A stretch of 64,000 nt of DNA from Flaccisagitta enflata (lineage: Eukaryota > Chaetognatha > Sagittoidea > Aphragmophora), in the NCBI GenBank assembly GCA_965153355.1, contig OZ231127.1, positions 42,656,001 through 42,720,000 of the forward strand. The letters run 5' to 3'. Numbering within the stretch: the first letter of the stretch is position 1; each line of letters opens with the position of its first letter. The translations under genes were made by a program, and so were the position numbers. This document shows, one piece after another, positions 47,216-58,679 of the stretch. A model generated the notes under the pieces. It was not told the origin of the DNA and did no database searches. It saw only the letters and a list, made by a program, of their open reading frames with translations.

Positions 47216-48065
47216 TCTCCAATCCAATAGCGAAACGACAATCCCATTCACATGATTTCGGTAGAACTAAGATTTGTTTGGGAGAAGTCATGTTCGGAAT
47301 ACGGTAAGCGGAAAACTGGCGGAGGTTTGTTTCGAAATGCGAACGAGAAAAGAGACTCGGAATTGACAGATGGAAAGGGCAAGCAGAAGTAGATAGACAT
47401 TCATTTTCAGAATCAGTAAACAAATTGTAAAAAAAGAATCTGAAAAAAAAACAAAAAAACATGAACGTATTCCGACTTCTGTGGCCTAAATAATACCAAA
47501 ATCAATGGTAGATTATTCTTTAAAATGACAGGTTTGCATAAGTTACATAATCACTTAATTGAATAGAATTGATATAATCTCCCACTGCTCAAATATGATT
47601 TCAAAAAAATTGGTACCACCTAGGAAAACAGTTAGGCGACACCTTCTAACAAGGATATCTCACTTTGTACATAGCTAGAAATTAAAACAAACAAACAAAT
47701 AAATCTACTTCAAAGAATCTTCGAAATGAGTTTTTTCTGGTTTTTGTAAGTCAAACTGTTCAGAAATAGCAAGTAAAAGAATGAGAGCAATGATATCTAG
47801 AAATAGCAAAACAAATTTGGAAAAATATATAAAAGAATTTAGATTCCAGTTTAAGTTAGGATATCTTGGTTTCTAGACAAGCTAGAAACTTAAGAAAAGA
47901 AAAGTCATTTACATCAAAAAATCTTCTAGATGAGCTTAGTCTAGTTCCTGAATCCTTAGGTTTGATCTATTTAAAAATGTCAAACAATAAAAATGTTGAT
48001 TAATGTGTTCAATCAATCAAATATTGTTTTATATTGATGATGTCTGTTAAATAAGACACTCTCCT
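47216..48065. other. Intergenic, no gene seen
   Basis: A/T-rich. A pair of related ~120-bp segments (GATATCTCACTTTGTACATA with AGCTAGAAATTAA at 47655-47690; GATATCTTGGTTTC with AAGCTAGAAACTTAAG at 47861-47895) suggests a diverged direct repeat. Confidence 0.45.
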
Positions 48066-48069
48066 TCCA

Positions 48070-48665
48070 ACGTGAGTCCAGGTCAAAAGTCACAGTACAG
48101 TGGGTTTTTTTGCAGTTTCTCACTGTTTGAAGGTTGATTGAACTTAATCTATCACTCATAAAATCTTGTCAAGGGCGCTTTTGGAGAAGTTTCAAAAAAA
48201 GAAAATTCTTAGCCTTATTTTGAATATAGATTTTTTTAACTTATCCATACCTCTTTTTTGTCACCAAATTACGAATCCTGATAATATTTCCTTTCATTTG
48301 ATATGCCGCACTATATACTTTCTCAAAGGATTATGATTTTCAATTTTTTGGCCACCGTTGCAAAATTGTAACGGTGGCTTCAAAATTGAAATTCTTATTT
48401 TTTCTTAAAACCTTACAGTGTGACCTATCAAATGAAAGGAAATGACATCAGGATTACAAATTTGCTTTCAAAAAAAAGGTCAGAATGATTTAAAAAATTC
48501 TTAATTCAAATTTAGGCCAAAATCATCCCTTTTTTCATATTTCTCAAAAAGCGCCCATGACAAGATTTCATAACTGTTAGTTTTAGTTCAAGTAACCCTC
48601 AAACTATGACAAACTACAAAAAAACCTACTGTACTATGACTTTTCACCTGGATTCACGCTGAGAG
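48070..48665. mobile_element. Foldback palindrome, ~595 bp
   Basis: The two halves are inverted along their whole length. The outer ends are CGTGAGTCCAGGTCAAAAGT and, inverted, GCGTGAATCCAGGTGAAAAG. The centre is GCCACCGTT (48351-48359) with AACGGTGGC (48370-48378). No coding capacity. Confidence 0.8.
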
Positions 48666-48744
48666 CACAGTGAAGAAGAGATCACAATTTTTTTATATAC
48701 ATCTTAGGCTATTTGAAGAAAAAAGTAATATGATATACCAACTT

Positions 48745-48972
48745 TTTTAGTCACGTGCACGCGACTCTACACCCCACTTTGTCCGTTGGTTGGTTGGTCG
48801 GTTGGTCGGTCGGTTTGTCGGTCACACTTTACTTTTTTTATCAATTTTATTTCTTTAGGGCATTTTAGGTCATATAAGAGTATAATAAGTCATTCTAAAT
48901 CATTCTAAGTCATTCTAAGTCACTCTTAATGTAAGTCTCGCACCCGGCTTATAGGTGTTGGCCTTGTTAATG
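48745..48972 (+). mobile_element. Family A element, short copy A12
   Basis: Hairpin AGTCACG-TGCA-CGCGACT at 48749-48766, CTCTACACCCCACTTTGTCC, GGTT/GGTC tract, a few TAAGTCATTC units, then AAGTCTCGCACCCGGC and TTATAGGTGTTGGCCTTGTT. It is the unexpanded counterpart of 41571-43308. Confidence 0.8.
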
Positions 48973-49179
48973 ATACAATATAGTTCATTTCAGATCAATC
49001 CATATAATTTTTCTCTAGATGACGCCAAACTTTTTATCTAGATAATAATGCTTTATCAAATCTTCTAATCATATTTGGTAAATGGATAGTCACAAAAACA
49101 AAGAATCATTCTTTGGGTTTCCCTTTTTTTGTTTGATTTTCTTTTCTTTTTTGGCTAAGATTGTAGTCGAGGAGGTCTT

Positions 49180-49690
49180 TTTGGGCAGCGGCACCAAAGG
49201 GCCGATGTCCGGTAGGACACTGAGGGGAAATTCCAGACGTCCGTCCATCCCTCTGTCCGTCTGTCCTCCCATTCCCCCCCATGGCCATCAAAGCCTCAAG
49301 TCTGCAGTCTCAGACCTGATTTTGGCCCTCTGAGCCCTCAAATTAGCCCTTTCATACCTTAATTTAGCCCTCAGAAGCTTAAATCAGCTCCCATACCTCA
49401 TATTTGCCCTCAAGACCTTAAATCAGCTCTCCAGACCTCAAATTAGCCCTCCAAGCCACAAATCAACTCTTCAGGCCTTAAATTTGTCCTCTAGGCCTCA
49501 AGCCTGCCCCCAAACAGATCTGCGCTTTTGGACTTAATTCTGCAATCCCAACTTTGAATCCACCTCAGGATGTCTCAAAATTCCCCCCTGTGTCCTTCAG
49601 TTCTGCTCTCACTCCACTACTTTACTTGATTACTTCTAGCAGGGCGTCGGGTACCGCTGACCATGTGCGATCCTTGGATGACTAGTTTCT
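49180..49690 (+). mobile_element. Family D element, copy D5
   Basis: Left arm TTTTTGGGCAGCGGCACCAA then AGGGCCGATGTCCGGTAGGA (49179-49218). CTCAAATTAGCCCTC minisatellite units, a partial right arm (AAATTCCCCCCTGTGTCCT near 49576), and the tail GGGTACCGCTGACCATGTGC then GATCCTTGGATGACTAGTTT. The inner right arm is deleted. Confidence 0.7.
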
Positions 49691-49772
49691 ATATACATAA
49701 TCGAATTAAAGAATATATATAATCAAATTATATTTTGAAGAGAGATGTTTTTTCTGTCTGGATGAATGAAAA

Positions 49773-50335
49773 GTACACCGTCTTCGGATCGGACTGTGAA
49801 ATGCAAAACCTTTATAGCTCCTAAACCACTTGGAAAAAGGTCATGAAATTTTCAGTGAATATTGGTAACATGTGACGGTTTTTGCATGTCAAAGCTCAGA
49901 TCATGATATAGAAAAGGTGAGGGGAAAACAAAATAATGAATGAACATCCATTTTTTAAGCAAAATGGCTTTTTTTACTTGTTTTTTTAAGGAAGGTGATG
50001 TTTTTCTCTCAGAATATGCAGCAAATAGATAATACATAAGTTAACATCTGTCATCGAAAAAAAATCCTAGAGTTTTTGTTGAAATGCAAAGCTATTTCAA
50101 GCAGATAAAGACAACTCCTTTTTAAGGAAATAGGGAAAAATTGATCTTAATTAAAAATGGGTTTTCATTCAATATTTTGTTATCCCCTCACCTTTTCTAT
50201 ATCATGATCTGAGCTTTGATATGCAAAAACCGTCACATGTTACCAATATTTACTGAAAATTTCATGATTTTTTTCTAAGTAGTTTAGGAGCTCTAAAGGT
50301 TTTGCATTTCACAGTCCGATCCGAAGACAGTGTAC
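49773..50335. mobile_element. Element with ~190-bp terminal inverted repeats
   Basis: GTACACCGTCTTCGGATCGG with ACTGTGAAATGCAAAACC on the left (49773) is inverted on the right, ending at 50335. Arms stay similar to about 49960 and from about 50150, including TGCATGTCAAAGCTCAGATC. The centre is A/T-rich, non-coding. Confidence 0.8.
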
Positions 50336-50674
50336 GTTGCCCAATCATAGTACCGTTGCTTCTGCAATATTAAAAAACTTGAAATCAACTTATTTCACGT
50401 GCTAAACAACAACACATAGATGTCAGACACATAAGGTACGTCCGCCTGTAACATGACACCGTTGAATTACAAAGCACCTCAAATCTATTCTGACTTGCAA
50501 ACTTTTATGATTTTCTTTTCTTTTTGATGGCAGTTCATATTTCATTACGTCGGTCGGGCGGTTCGTCTGTTGGTCCGTCGATCCGTTTGTCCGTTGGTCC
50601 GCGACACTTAAATTCTATTAAATTGGCATAAAACGTGTTAAAAATAGTGAAATTTACTGAAAATTCAGTTGCAA

Positions 50675-51343
50675 ATGGGTACGTTTTCCAACTATACAAT
50701 ATTGACGGTAGCCATGGCGTTGGCATGCTGTATTGCAAATCTCTCTCTTTACATCTGTGTAAGTTCTCATTTTTCTGTCACTTTCCATGTATTCCCGTTC
50801 AGACTTTTTATTTTTATTTTTGTCTAATTTGAATATCGTGATTATTTTCTGAATCATGCCGCCATTCCTTGTTTCATTTGAGAACAAAGATAATTATTTT
50901 CGTTCCTCCAAACACAAAGGCTCGAGGAGGAATCTCACCTTGTTCGTATTGTGAATTGCAATGGAACCTCCAAAGGGGTCACGAAAGGTCGTTACGAAGT
51001 TTTTATCAACGGAGCGTGGAATGCAGTTCTGGATTCACCGCCCAATTATGCTGGGCCAATTGTCTGCAAAATGCTTGGATATGGATATATGGGAATATCG
51101 TGGCCTTGTGAACAACCTAAGGCCGATGGAGTGAAAGTCGGGATCGAATTCATCGCTTGCAACGGTAACGAAGACAGCATCTTTGATTGCAAATTTCATT
51201 GGATGCAAGATTATTATACAAGGCGTGGATATCCCGAACACGGTGATTTTCCCGATTATCCCTATGGTTCCGTAGATTGTTTGGGGATGCCTGGTCTCAA
51301 TGGTAGATATCCTCCAAATGACGATTGCTCCGGTAGTGTCTGA
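50675..51343 (+). CDS. Small secreted protein with one SRCR-like domain, 2 exons
   Basis: Predicted secreted protein of about 166 aa with a scavenger-receptor Cys-rich fold, usually a protein- or ligand-binding module. Exon 1 (50675-50758) encodes a signal-peptide-like MGTFSNYTILTVAMALACC and ends at a GTAAGT donor in phase 0. Exon 2 carries LVRIVN, then GRYEVFINGAWNAVLDS, AGPIVCKMLGYGYMG, VGIEFIACNGNEDSIFDC and YGSVDCLGMPG, ending at TGA (51341-51343). These match SRCR landmarks (VRL, RVEVxxxGxWGTVC, VVCRQLGYG, C.G.E.S...C). The Cys of WGTVC is replaced (WNAVLD), so one canonical disulfide may be missing. The exon 2 start is uncertain: AG at 50925-50926 keeps phase, while the better-looking site at 50918-50919 does not. 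Confidence 0.7.
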
Positions 51344-51895
51344 ACAAAAATAGGCGAGACCGCAGGATTGATTTCGGATATCTTAATTTCAATCCCATCA
51401 CTTTTTTGGCACTCCACAGTCATTGTGTTAGGAAAAAGATTTGGTCATAAATTAACTGGTGCTCGAAAAAAAAACTTTTCAAGTTTAATTGGCACCGCTA
51501 GAAACTTGGCCTGCCATATGGGGGCAAGAAAGTCTGCAGTCACAGGCCCAACAAAAAAGTCAATTTGATTTTATAAATCGAATTGAAATTATGAAAATGT
51601 ATGTATTATATGTATTGTAAAAATGCAAAGATATATTTGGTCCATCGTAGTCTACATGTTTTGTTAAAAGGGACTTGTGCAAAACAATGCGACAACAAAT
51701 AGAGCACGAAGTGGTGACTTTACCGTAGACAGTATCAGAATTCTTCTTTCAGCTAATTGACGTCCAAGCAGGATAGCTACTTCTTTTAGGATAGGTTGAA
51801 CGCAATGCAGGGAAACATCGCCATGGTAAAAAAAAATTCATTAAGGTCGGTGATGACATAATTTATTGAGTAAGCCTTAAACGTGATTGCATTTT
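51344..51895. other. 3' flank of the SRCR gene, no further gene seen
   Basis: A short plus-strand frame at 51368-51568 has no domain or splice support. The rest is A/T-rich. Confidence 0.45.
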
Positions 51896-51902
51896 GAAAA
51901 TC

Positions 51903-52025
51903 GATGAGACAATACATCCTTTTTTTTTGGGGGGGGGGTATTAATGAGGCAATGTTGTCCTAAGACACACGATTGCAGAATATGTGTAATACCCCCCCCA
52001 AAAAAATATTTTGTCTCATAATCTA
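51903..52025. repeat. Palindrome with G10/C8 runs
   Basis: GATGAGACAATACATCC with ten G at about 51929-51938 is inverted at about 51988-52022 (eight C, then TTTTGTCTCATAATC). Strong hairpin potential. Confidence 0.7.
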
Positions 52026-52261
52026 TCCAATAAATTTGGTAAAAGCATTATTGCACAAAAACTATACTTCTAGATGGCCTAGTAAGCTGAAATTTGGTAT
52101 GTAACCTCCCAATTAGATCTTTTAAGAATTAGAATGCACAGATTTTCATGAGGACTCCCCTGGTTTAAACAGGAAGGAGTTATGCTCAAGACCAACTTTC
52201 TAATTTTACGAAATTTTTACCAGTGAAAAGTGGCAAAAGAGAGCGATTATATGGTTAACTG

Positions 52262-52815
52262 CCAGTAATGGCGGCTGTCGCCGTGAGGAAAAAAGTCGTA
52301 AACATAGGTCATTTTTCACAAAGTTTTTATCTTCAGTCAGTGCAATCTTTTTTATCTATTAGATCAAATTAAGAGCAATTGTAGGTATTGATTGCACTGA
52401 AAATCAGAGCAAAATGGGTCTGAGCTAAATTATCTAGATGAGTTAAAATACTCAAAATCACTCATTCAGACGACCAGCTATGCTCACTAACATGTTTTTT
52501 TTGTTTTGCATGCTTACATCAAAACATACATTTATCCTATTTAAAATCAGAAAAAAATCAGAAAAAATGAGCTTAATGAGCTGGAATACTCAAAAACACC
52601 CTCACAGATGATTAGCTTTGCTCACTGACATGCTTTCTTGTATTTGCACACTCAAACATAAATCAAAACATTTCTTCATTTATCATATTTGAAATCGGAA
52701 AAAACTGAGCTAAATGATCTAGATGAGCTAAAATGCTCAAAAACACCCTCATAGATGAGCAGCTATGGTCATAAACATGTTTTCTTATATTTTCATGCTC
52801 AAACAAACACAAACA
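52262..52815 (+). mobile_element. Family B element, 3'-truncated copy
   Basis: It starts CCAGTAATGGCGGCTGTCGC then CGTGAGGAAAAAAGTCG and continues with GAGCTAAAT-type units. It loses family B similarity near 52815, where a foldback segment begins. Confidence 0.65.
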
Positions 52816-53510
52816 CATGAGCAAAATAAAGTACTGTTCATGAGCTAACCAGCGGTGCAATCAGCGTGTCAATATGTTTTTGCATTTAGATTTTATAGAA
52901 CTTCAAAGATCTAAGGGTATGTCAAAATAAAATTTTTTGGTATTTTAATCTTTGAAGTTCTGTAAAATCTAAATGCAAAAACATAGTAACACAACAATTG
53001 CACCTGAGCAGTACTTTATTTTGCTCATGGATTTTAACTCTATTCATGAATTGGAAGTGGCCTAATTTTTCATCCAAAATTGACCAATTTGCAAAAAAAT
53101 CGACTTTTTTGCACCTGCTTCTACAGTCTCTAAAATTTCTTTGGGGGAATATCCATCAAAATTTTTTTACCATCAGCTAGAACAGGAAAATTTTATTCAG
53201 ATTGGTCCATCCAAAGCCGTGAAATATTGAAATTTGTGAAAAATATCAAAATTGCCACTGAAATTGAAGCCGCAATTTTCCCTTCAAACCCTTTCATCTT
53301 TGAAATGCTCTCAAATCTAAACGAAAAATGATAGAAACATGCGGATTGCACCACTTGTGAGTTCTTGAGCTCTAGTTTTATAATCTCATGGATTTTAGGT
53401 TTGATTTCTAAGGCTAAGTGGCCCAATTTGGCGGCCAAAATGACCTAAATTTGACATTTTTACCACAACCACCATCAAGTTATGATCAAAATATCAAATC
53501 TGGCACCTCT
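52816..53510. mobile_element. Foldback segment related to 31340-35385
   Basis: A ~100-bp hairpin (52816-52915 against 52940-53035, sharing CTTCAAAGAT and TTTTGCATTTAGATTTTA) leads into TGGATTTTAACTC, TGCACCTGCTTCTA and CACTTGTGAGTTCTTGAGC blocks also found in the large foldback. Confidence 0.55.
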
Positions 53511-54235
53511 AAATCACGGAGAAAAGTCATATAGCAAGTAGATTTCAACAGTAAAGACATAGTCTGTTTAAAAAAGCTGCAGGCTGGGGTGTTCAAATGA
53601 TTTGATGCAAAAACCGTTGACCCTAGTAATGGGTACAATTAAAGCCAAAGATAAAAAAAGTTGGCTCGGAAATATGGCATTGATAGCTTGGTAATAGCAA
53701 AAATAATGCACTTCTAAGCTTTTTTTATGCAAAATATGTAAGTTATACTTTAAAAAACTTCAGAAAACTATTGTGCAGTGTGGCTGTCATTGCTGTATAA
53801 ATCAGACTAGTTTGGCGGGATATCAACTCAATAAGCACAAAAGAATGGGCCAAAAAACAGCAAAAAAGTTTTTTTTAGCAAGAAACTACAAATATTGTTT
53901 CTAAAGAATTAAAAGAAACCTTAAAAAATGTATAATAACAGTAAAATGACTTATGTTTGTATCTCTGACAGCTAGATTAAAGAGATGGATTGTAAATCAG
54001 GGCCTAGAAATAACAAAAATGTAGAAAATTAGCCTGCATTTTCAGTTTTTTGATATTTTTTTGGCTTCAATTTCTAAAAGATGCCGCTAAACAAGTTAAA
54101 AGGGGTTGAGATATTATAGCAGCAATTATGGACAGAATGAATGATTCCCTGCACAATTTTGTTTTTATTTCCAAATCCTCCGCCAGAGCGAATTTAATTC
54201 GAATAGCTTTGGGCCGTAATACATTAAACCCAGCC
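53511..54235. other. Intergenic A/T-rich, no gene seen
   Basis: No exon, domain or terminal repeat recognised. Confidence 0.45.
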
Positions 54236-54236
54236 A

Positions 54237-54330
54237 ACCCTTAGCCCTAGAGCTAACCCTGTCCCTAACCCTAACCCTAAAACTATCCCCAACCCTAACC
54301 CTAACCCTAAACCCACCCCTAACCCTAATA
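54237..54330. repeat. Interstitial telomeric (CCCTAA)n tract
   Basis: About a dozen CCCTAA units, some with CCCCAA or CTATCC variants; the TTAGGG strand is minus. Internal, hence interstitial. Confidence 0.85.
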
Positions 54331-54634
54331 TTAAAAAAAACGCTTAAAAAGTCTTGAAAACAAAAGATCACAAATGATCAAACAATTGTACCGCAATTAT
54401 TGCCATACCGTTCAACCAATTCTTCAAAGTTTTAGAATGAAAAAGTACGATTTTTAGCTTAAGAAAAACTTTAAATAGTTTATTTTTGTTGTTACAAAGG
54501 TACAAATGCTATATTTCCAAGCCAATTTTTTCCCCATTTTTGGCTTTAATTGTTCCTAATACAATGCACAACATGCCAATGGGGTTCACAACAATTGGCC
54601 TTTTTTTCCACCAACGGTTTGTTCCTGGGATACG

Positions 54635-54685
<51 letters not shown>

Positions 54686-55500
54686 GGACAAATAACACCT
54701 CTGACAATACAGTATGTTTTTTCTGAAATGACACGAAAGAAAATCTCATTACTCCACAATGGTTGGTTGAAAAATTAGTTAATCAATGGCGTATATAGAG
54801 AGACACGCAGATGTATGCTTCTTCGCTGGCTCTGAGCACGCAAATCCCACTGTGCAATGGAGCGAGATATTGAAAATCCGAAAAAAACATTAGATAGATC
54901 TTGGTCTGCAGATTTTTTATCTTCAAAGGAATAATGCATAACTCTCAGAAAATAGGCCCCAACTTTATGTAAATCAAAACTTTCATTTCTCAGATGGCAT
55001 GAATTCCCAAAAAGCATCTTTAAAGCATGTTATCTCAAATCCATGCTGATTCTCTATAAATCAAGCCAAAACTCTAGGAGTGGTCTTAAATAAAGGGAAA
55101 CTAATCATAGATACATATTCTGCCTCTTTATTGTGACGGAATTACCAATTTTAAGTTCAGGGTTACAAATTAAGCATTTTTTCATCAAAACCCGCAAAAA
55201 AAAAAAACACATTTTTTGGTGTAAAATGTTGATGATAATTGAACAACTTATGTTTTCCGCTCAAATTGGAGAAATAGGTCAGTTTAAATTGTTTACTACA
55301 GCACTTTGAATCAAAATCAGGATCATAGATACCAAGCGGTAGGGATTTGACGAGAATTTTGCTTATAAATATGGTAATTTTCCTAAAAAACACTGACTTA
55401 GCTTATCATTATATGGTGGTAACACCATTTTACCAATAAGGGCGGCTAATCGCCGTAGGAAAAAAGTCGTAAATGCTGCTCGAGAAAATGAGAGAGGAAA

Positions 55501-55504
<4 letters not shown>

Positions 55505-55578
<74 letters not shown>

Positions 55579-55622
55579 GGGGAGAGAGGGGGAGAGAGAG
55601 GGAGAGAGAGACAGAGAGAGAA
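55505..55622. repeat. (GA)n microsatellite
   Basis: About 55 GA/GAGGG units, starting some 20 bases after a family B end. Other GA runs: 54638-54680 and 57948-57992. Confidence 0.95.
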
Positions 55623-55871
55623 ACAGAGAAAAACATGTAACACAGGGTTACAATATCGTTGCAGACAGGTGGACAGAGGCATCCAACCCCATCCAAACCC
55701 CAACCCCAACCCCCACACACAAGCATCTAGACAGCTTGTTTTTCCACTTTTCCACTTGGACGGACAGACAGACCAACAGACCGATGGATGGACTGACGGA
55801 GAAAGCCTCTCATAGAGTCGGGAGTTGAAATGAGAGAGAAACTGTGCTGCCAGGATGCACAGTCATCACCT

Positions 55872-56500
55872 GGGACATTTCAAAGTTCAAATAGACTTCA
55901 ACTAACTCGATTCCTGGTTTTAAGGAAAAATGAGAAAAATGAGAAAAAATAAAAAAAGATTAAAAAAATCATAGCTCCAAAATTATCGATCGCACAGAAT
56001 TCTGCTTGGCGTCATCTGAAAGAGGAGATTTAGCTCTTTCTTAGCTATTAATTTCATGCGTAGCACCATTCAGCCCCCAAAACTTACCAACTTTCTCAAA
56101 CGCTTCATGAGAAAAAGGGAAATCCAACAAACTCTGCAGAACTCAAAAAGACCGAAGGGACTTCGTCTCTTCGACTTTTTTCCAAATTACCTGGAACATA
56201 TCAAAGTTCAATTAGACTTCAACTAACTCGATTCCTCGTTTTTTGGAAAAATGCGAAAAATGCGGAAAAATAAAAAAAGATTAAAAAAATCATAGCTCCA
56301 AAACTATCAATCACACAGAATTCTGCTTGGCGTCATCTGAAAGAAGAGAATTAGCTCTTTCTTAGCTATCAATTTCATGCGTAGTGTCATTCGGCCCGAA
56401 AAGCACATCAACTTCCTCAAACTCCCCATGAGAAAAGGGGAAAATCGATTTCCGCCGTAGGTCTCAAAAAGCCAAAGGTATTCTTCGACTTTTTTCCAAA
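55872..56500. repeat. Tandem pair of ~310-bp units
   Basis: 55872-56178 and 56190-56500 share TAGACTTCAACTAACTCGAT, ATCATAGCTCCAAAA, TTCTGCTTGGCGTCATCTGA and TCTTCGACTTTTTTCC. The CGACTTTTTTCC motif is the family B end. Confidence 0.75.
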
Positions 56501-56649
56501 TGACAAACCATATGAAAAGAACATGAAAAATCTGCAGACCGAGATCTATTAAGCGTTTTTTTCGGATTTTGAATATCTTGCTCCATTGCAGAGTAATGAG
56601 ATTTTCTTTCGTGTCAGTTCAGAAAAAACATACTGTATTTGGCGAACTG

Positions 56650-57335
56650 GGATCAGAACTTGTTTATAATTGCGTTTTAATGTCCAAAACAGAGGTCCAG
56701 GTTAAGGATGATATAAAAACATGTTATTTCCATGAGGGTTTTACAAAAATAGTTCAAGTTATGTCAATCAAGAGATGCAAATAGAGTCGTCAAATGATAT
56801 CATGCAAAATCTAGGTTTCAATGAAATTCAAATTTTTTGGTAAAACCATTCTATTTGACAAGGGGTTTTGCGACTGACTGTATCTTGGTACTGTGGACTC
56901 ATTTTTGTCCGTCAGCTATACAAGAACCTGAGATTTGATACTTTCTTTATTTTCGGTGGTAAATCTGAACTTTCCATGTCAAAATCAGCCAAAATCTCTC
57001 ATTTCATTTTTTGCATATTACTTTCGGAGAGCCACACATTTTCGCGGGGTCAAAAATCTGCCCCGGTTTGTGAAAATACTATATTTAAGCTCTCTCTGCG
57101 TCAAATTTCAGCCTACTGAATACATTATTTCTGTCAATTATGCTCATTTTTCTAGTTCGCTTAATTATGTCAGGGGTGTTAGACAGCCAGACAGAGCTGA
57201 CACACAGAAATACAGTCGCGAAAACAACGGCAAAGGCACCATATAGGAATAACTTGTTTCATCGTTGTGGCCTTATAACTTCATAGGGCATAATTCCACC
57301 GAATCAAAAGCGACCTTATTCCTTGTTTCCTCGAA
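56650..57335. other. Intergenic, no gene seen
   Basis: A few short open frames, none with a domain or good splice sites. Confidence 0.45.
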
Positions 57336-57343
57336 CAAAAAAG

Positions 57344-57480
57344 GGAAAACTCGGTCGGTCACTCGCGCATCCCCCAAGACGAATAAAAGCAAATGGCGCG
57401 GAAATGTGGAAAAGAAAAATGGCCGAAGTGACATCGCCAAGAATTTACACAGTTTCTCTCAAGGATAATGTTAATGGAGG
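57344..57480 (+). other. Possible coding exon, unknown gene
   Basis: Preceded by a pyrimidine-rich stretch and AAAAAAG, ended by GGAGG/GTAAGG. One frame reads through, with ATG at 57419 in a good context (AAAAATGG) starting MAEVTSPRIYTVSLKDNV. A second, Lys/Arg-rich frame is open to a stop at 57468. No downstream partner exon found. Confidence 0.25.
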
Positions 57481-57739
57481 GTAAGGTTCGTGGAGCGATG
57501 ACTTAGCTGGGCCTTACTCCACGTTTCCTAATAATCGAACGATTTACCTTCAGATCAACTCCTATGGCAAGGCAGAATCTCTTTTCTGCGTGGTGCAAGT
57601 GATAGTACAGTTATAGCTTCACCTTATTCAAATCGAAACAAAGCCGGATATGCGGCTGCCCTAGGGGGGAGTGCAGTGATGGAGAAGGTCACTGGGGTAT
57701 TGGGGCAGGAGCAGTGAGCTCAGAACGCTTAAGAGCGCC

Positions 57740-57944
57740 GAAAAAAAACTAGTCATCCAAGGATCGCACATGGTCAGCGGTACTCGATGCCCTGCTGGAA
57801 GTGATCCAGTGAAGAAATGGAGTGAGGGCAAGGCGACGGCCCCAAAGGGCCAATCTCCAGTAGAACGCAGGGGTGAATTTCCAGAAGGTCAGGAGGCTTG
57901 TCGGAAGGAAAGGAGAGACAGGAGAGGGAAACGGGAAAGAGAAA

Positions 57945-57993
<49 letters not shown>

Positions 57994-58280
57994 GTTAGAT
58001 GACTGATTTTGGCCACTAAATGCATATTGCTGAAGTGCAGAACTAAGGCTTAGAGAGAAGATTTGAGGATTGGAGGGAAAAGTTGAGGCACTGAGGGCTG
58101 ATTGAAGGTCTGGAGGGCAGATTTGAGGTCTGGAAGGCAGATTTGAGGTTTGGAGGGCAGATTCGAGGCATGGAGGGGGCTGATTTAAAGTCTGGGGCGA
58201 TTTCAAGCTTACAGGGCTGATTTGAGGCCTGAAGGACTAAATTGAGGTCTGAGAGGACTAAATTGAGGTCTGAGAGGTGA
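57740..58280 (-). mobile_element. Family D element, copy D6
   Basis: Reverse orientation. Tail AAACTAGTCATCCAAGGATC and GCACATGGTCAGCGGTA, then the arm GGCGACGGCCCCAAAGGGCC with AGGGGTGAATTTCC (57832-57883), a GA run, and minisatellite units AGGTCTGGAGGGCAGATTTG. The far arm is missing. Confidence 0.7.
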
Positions 58281-58679
58281 CGGAAGGATGGATGGACGTG
58301 ATGGTAGGATGAAGTGTCGCATGACGATGGTACTGATTTGACTGCATTGTGTCCAAATATCTGTCATTTCTATTTTCTAAACGTCCTTTGTTGATGGTTG
58401 AAATATGATTAGAAGAAAGGTAGAAAACAGCTTGTTTTCATCCTCCTATTGTTTGCTCTAATCATACCTTTATACACAAAGAAAAATGCCTTTATGCAAA
58501 AAAGAAAAAAAAGTAAATGTAGGAGAGTGGAAGTTGAGAGTTCAGTGGTAATTAAAGTTCGAGGGCACGAGGTAAAACTACAAGGTAAGAGGTAAGAGGT
58601 TAGAGGCAAGAAATAAGAGGTGAGGGAGCTGTCTTTTTCCATCTGCTTCGAAGGCAACTCGTCTCAAATCTGTTTTTCG

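Larger units (their letters stand above)
54706..56640. mobile_element. ~1.9-kb composite between inverted ATACAGTATG ends
   Basis: The left ATACAGTATGTTTTTTCTGA with ACGAAAGAAAATCTCATTAC is inverted at 56590-56640. A second inverted block (GCAATGGAGCGAGATATTGA with TCTGCAGATTTTT, 54856-54920) pairs with 56525-56590. The interior holds GA repeats, a family B end (55440), a family A fragment and a tandem ~310-bp repeat. Confidence 0.55.
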
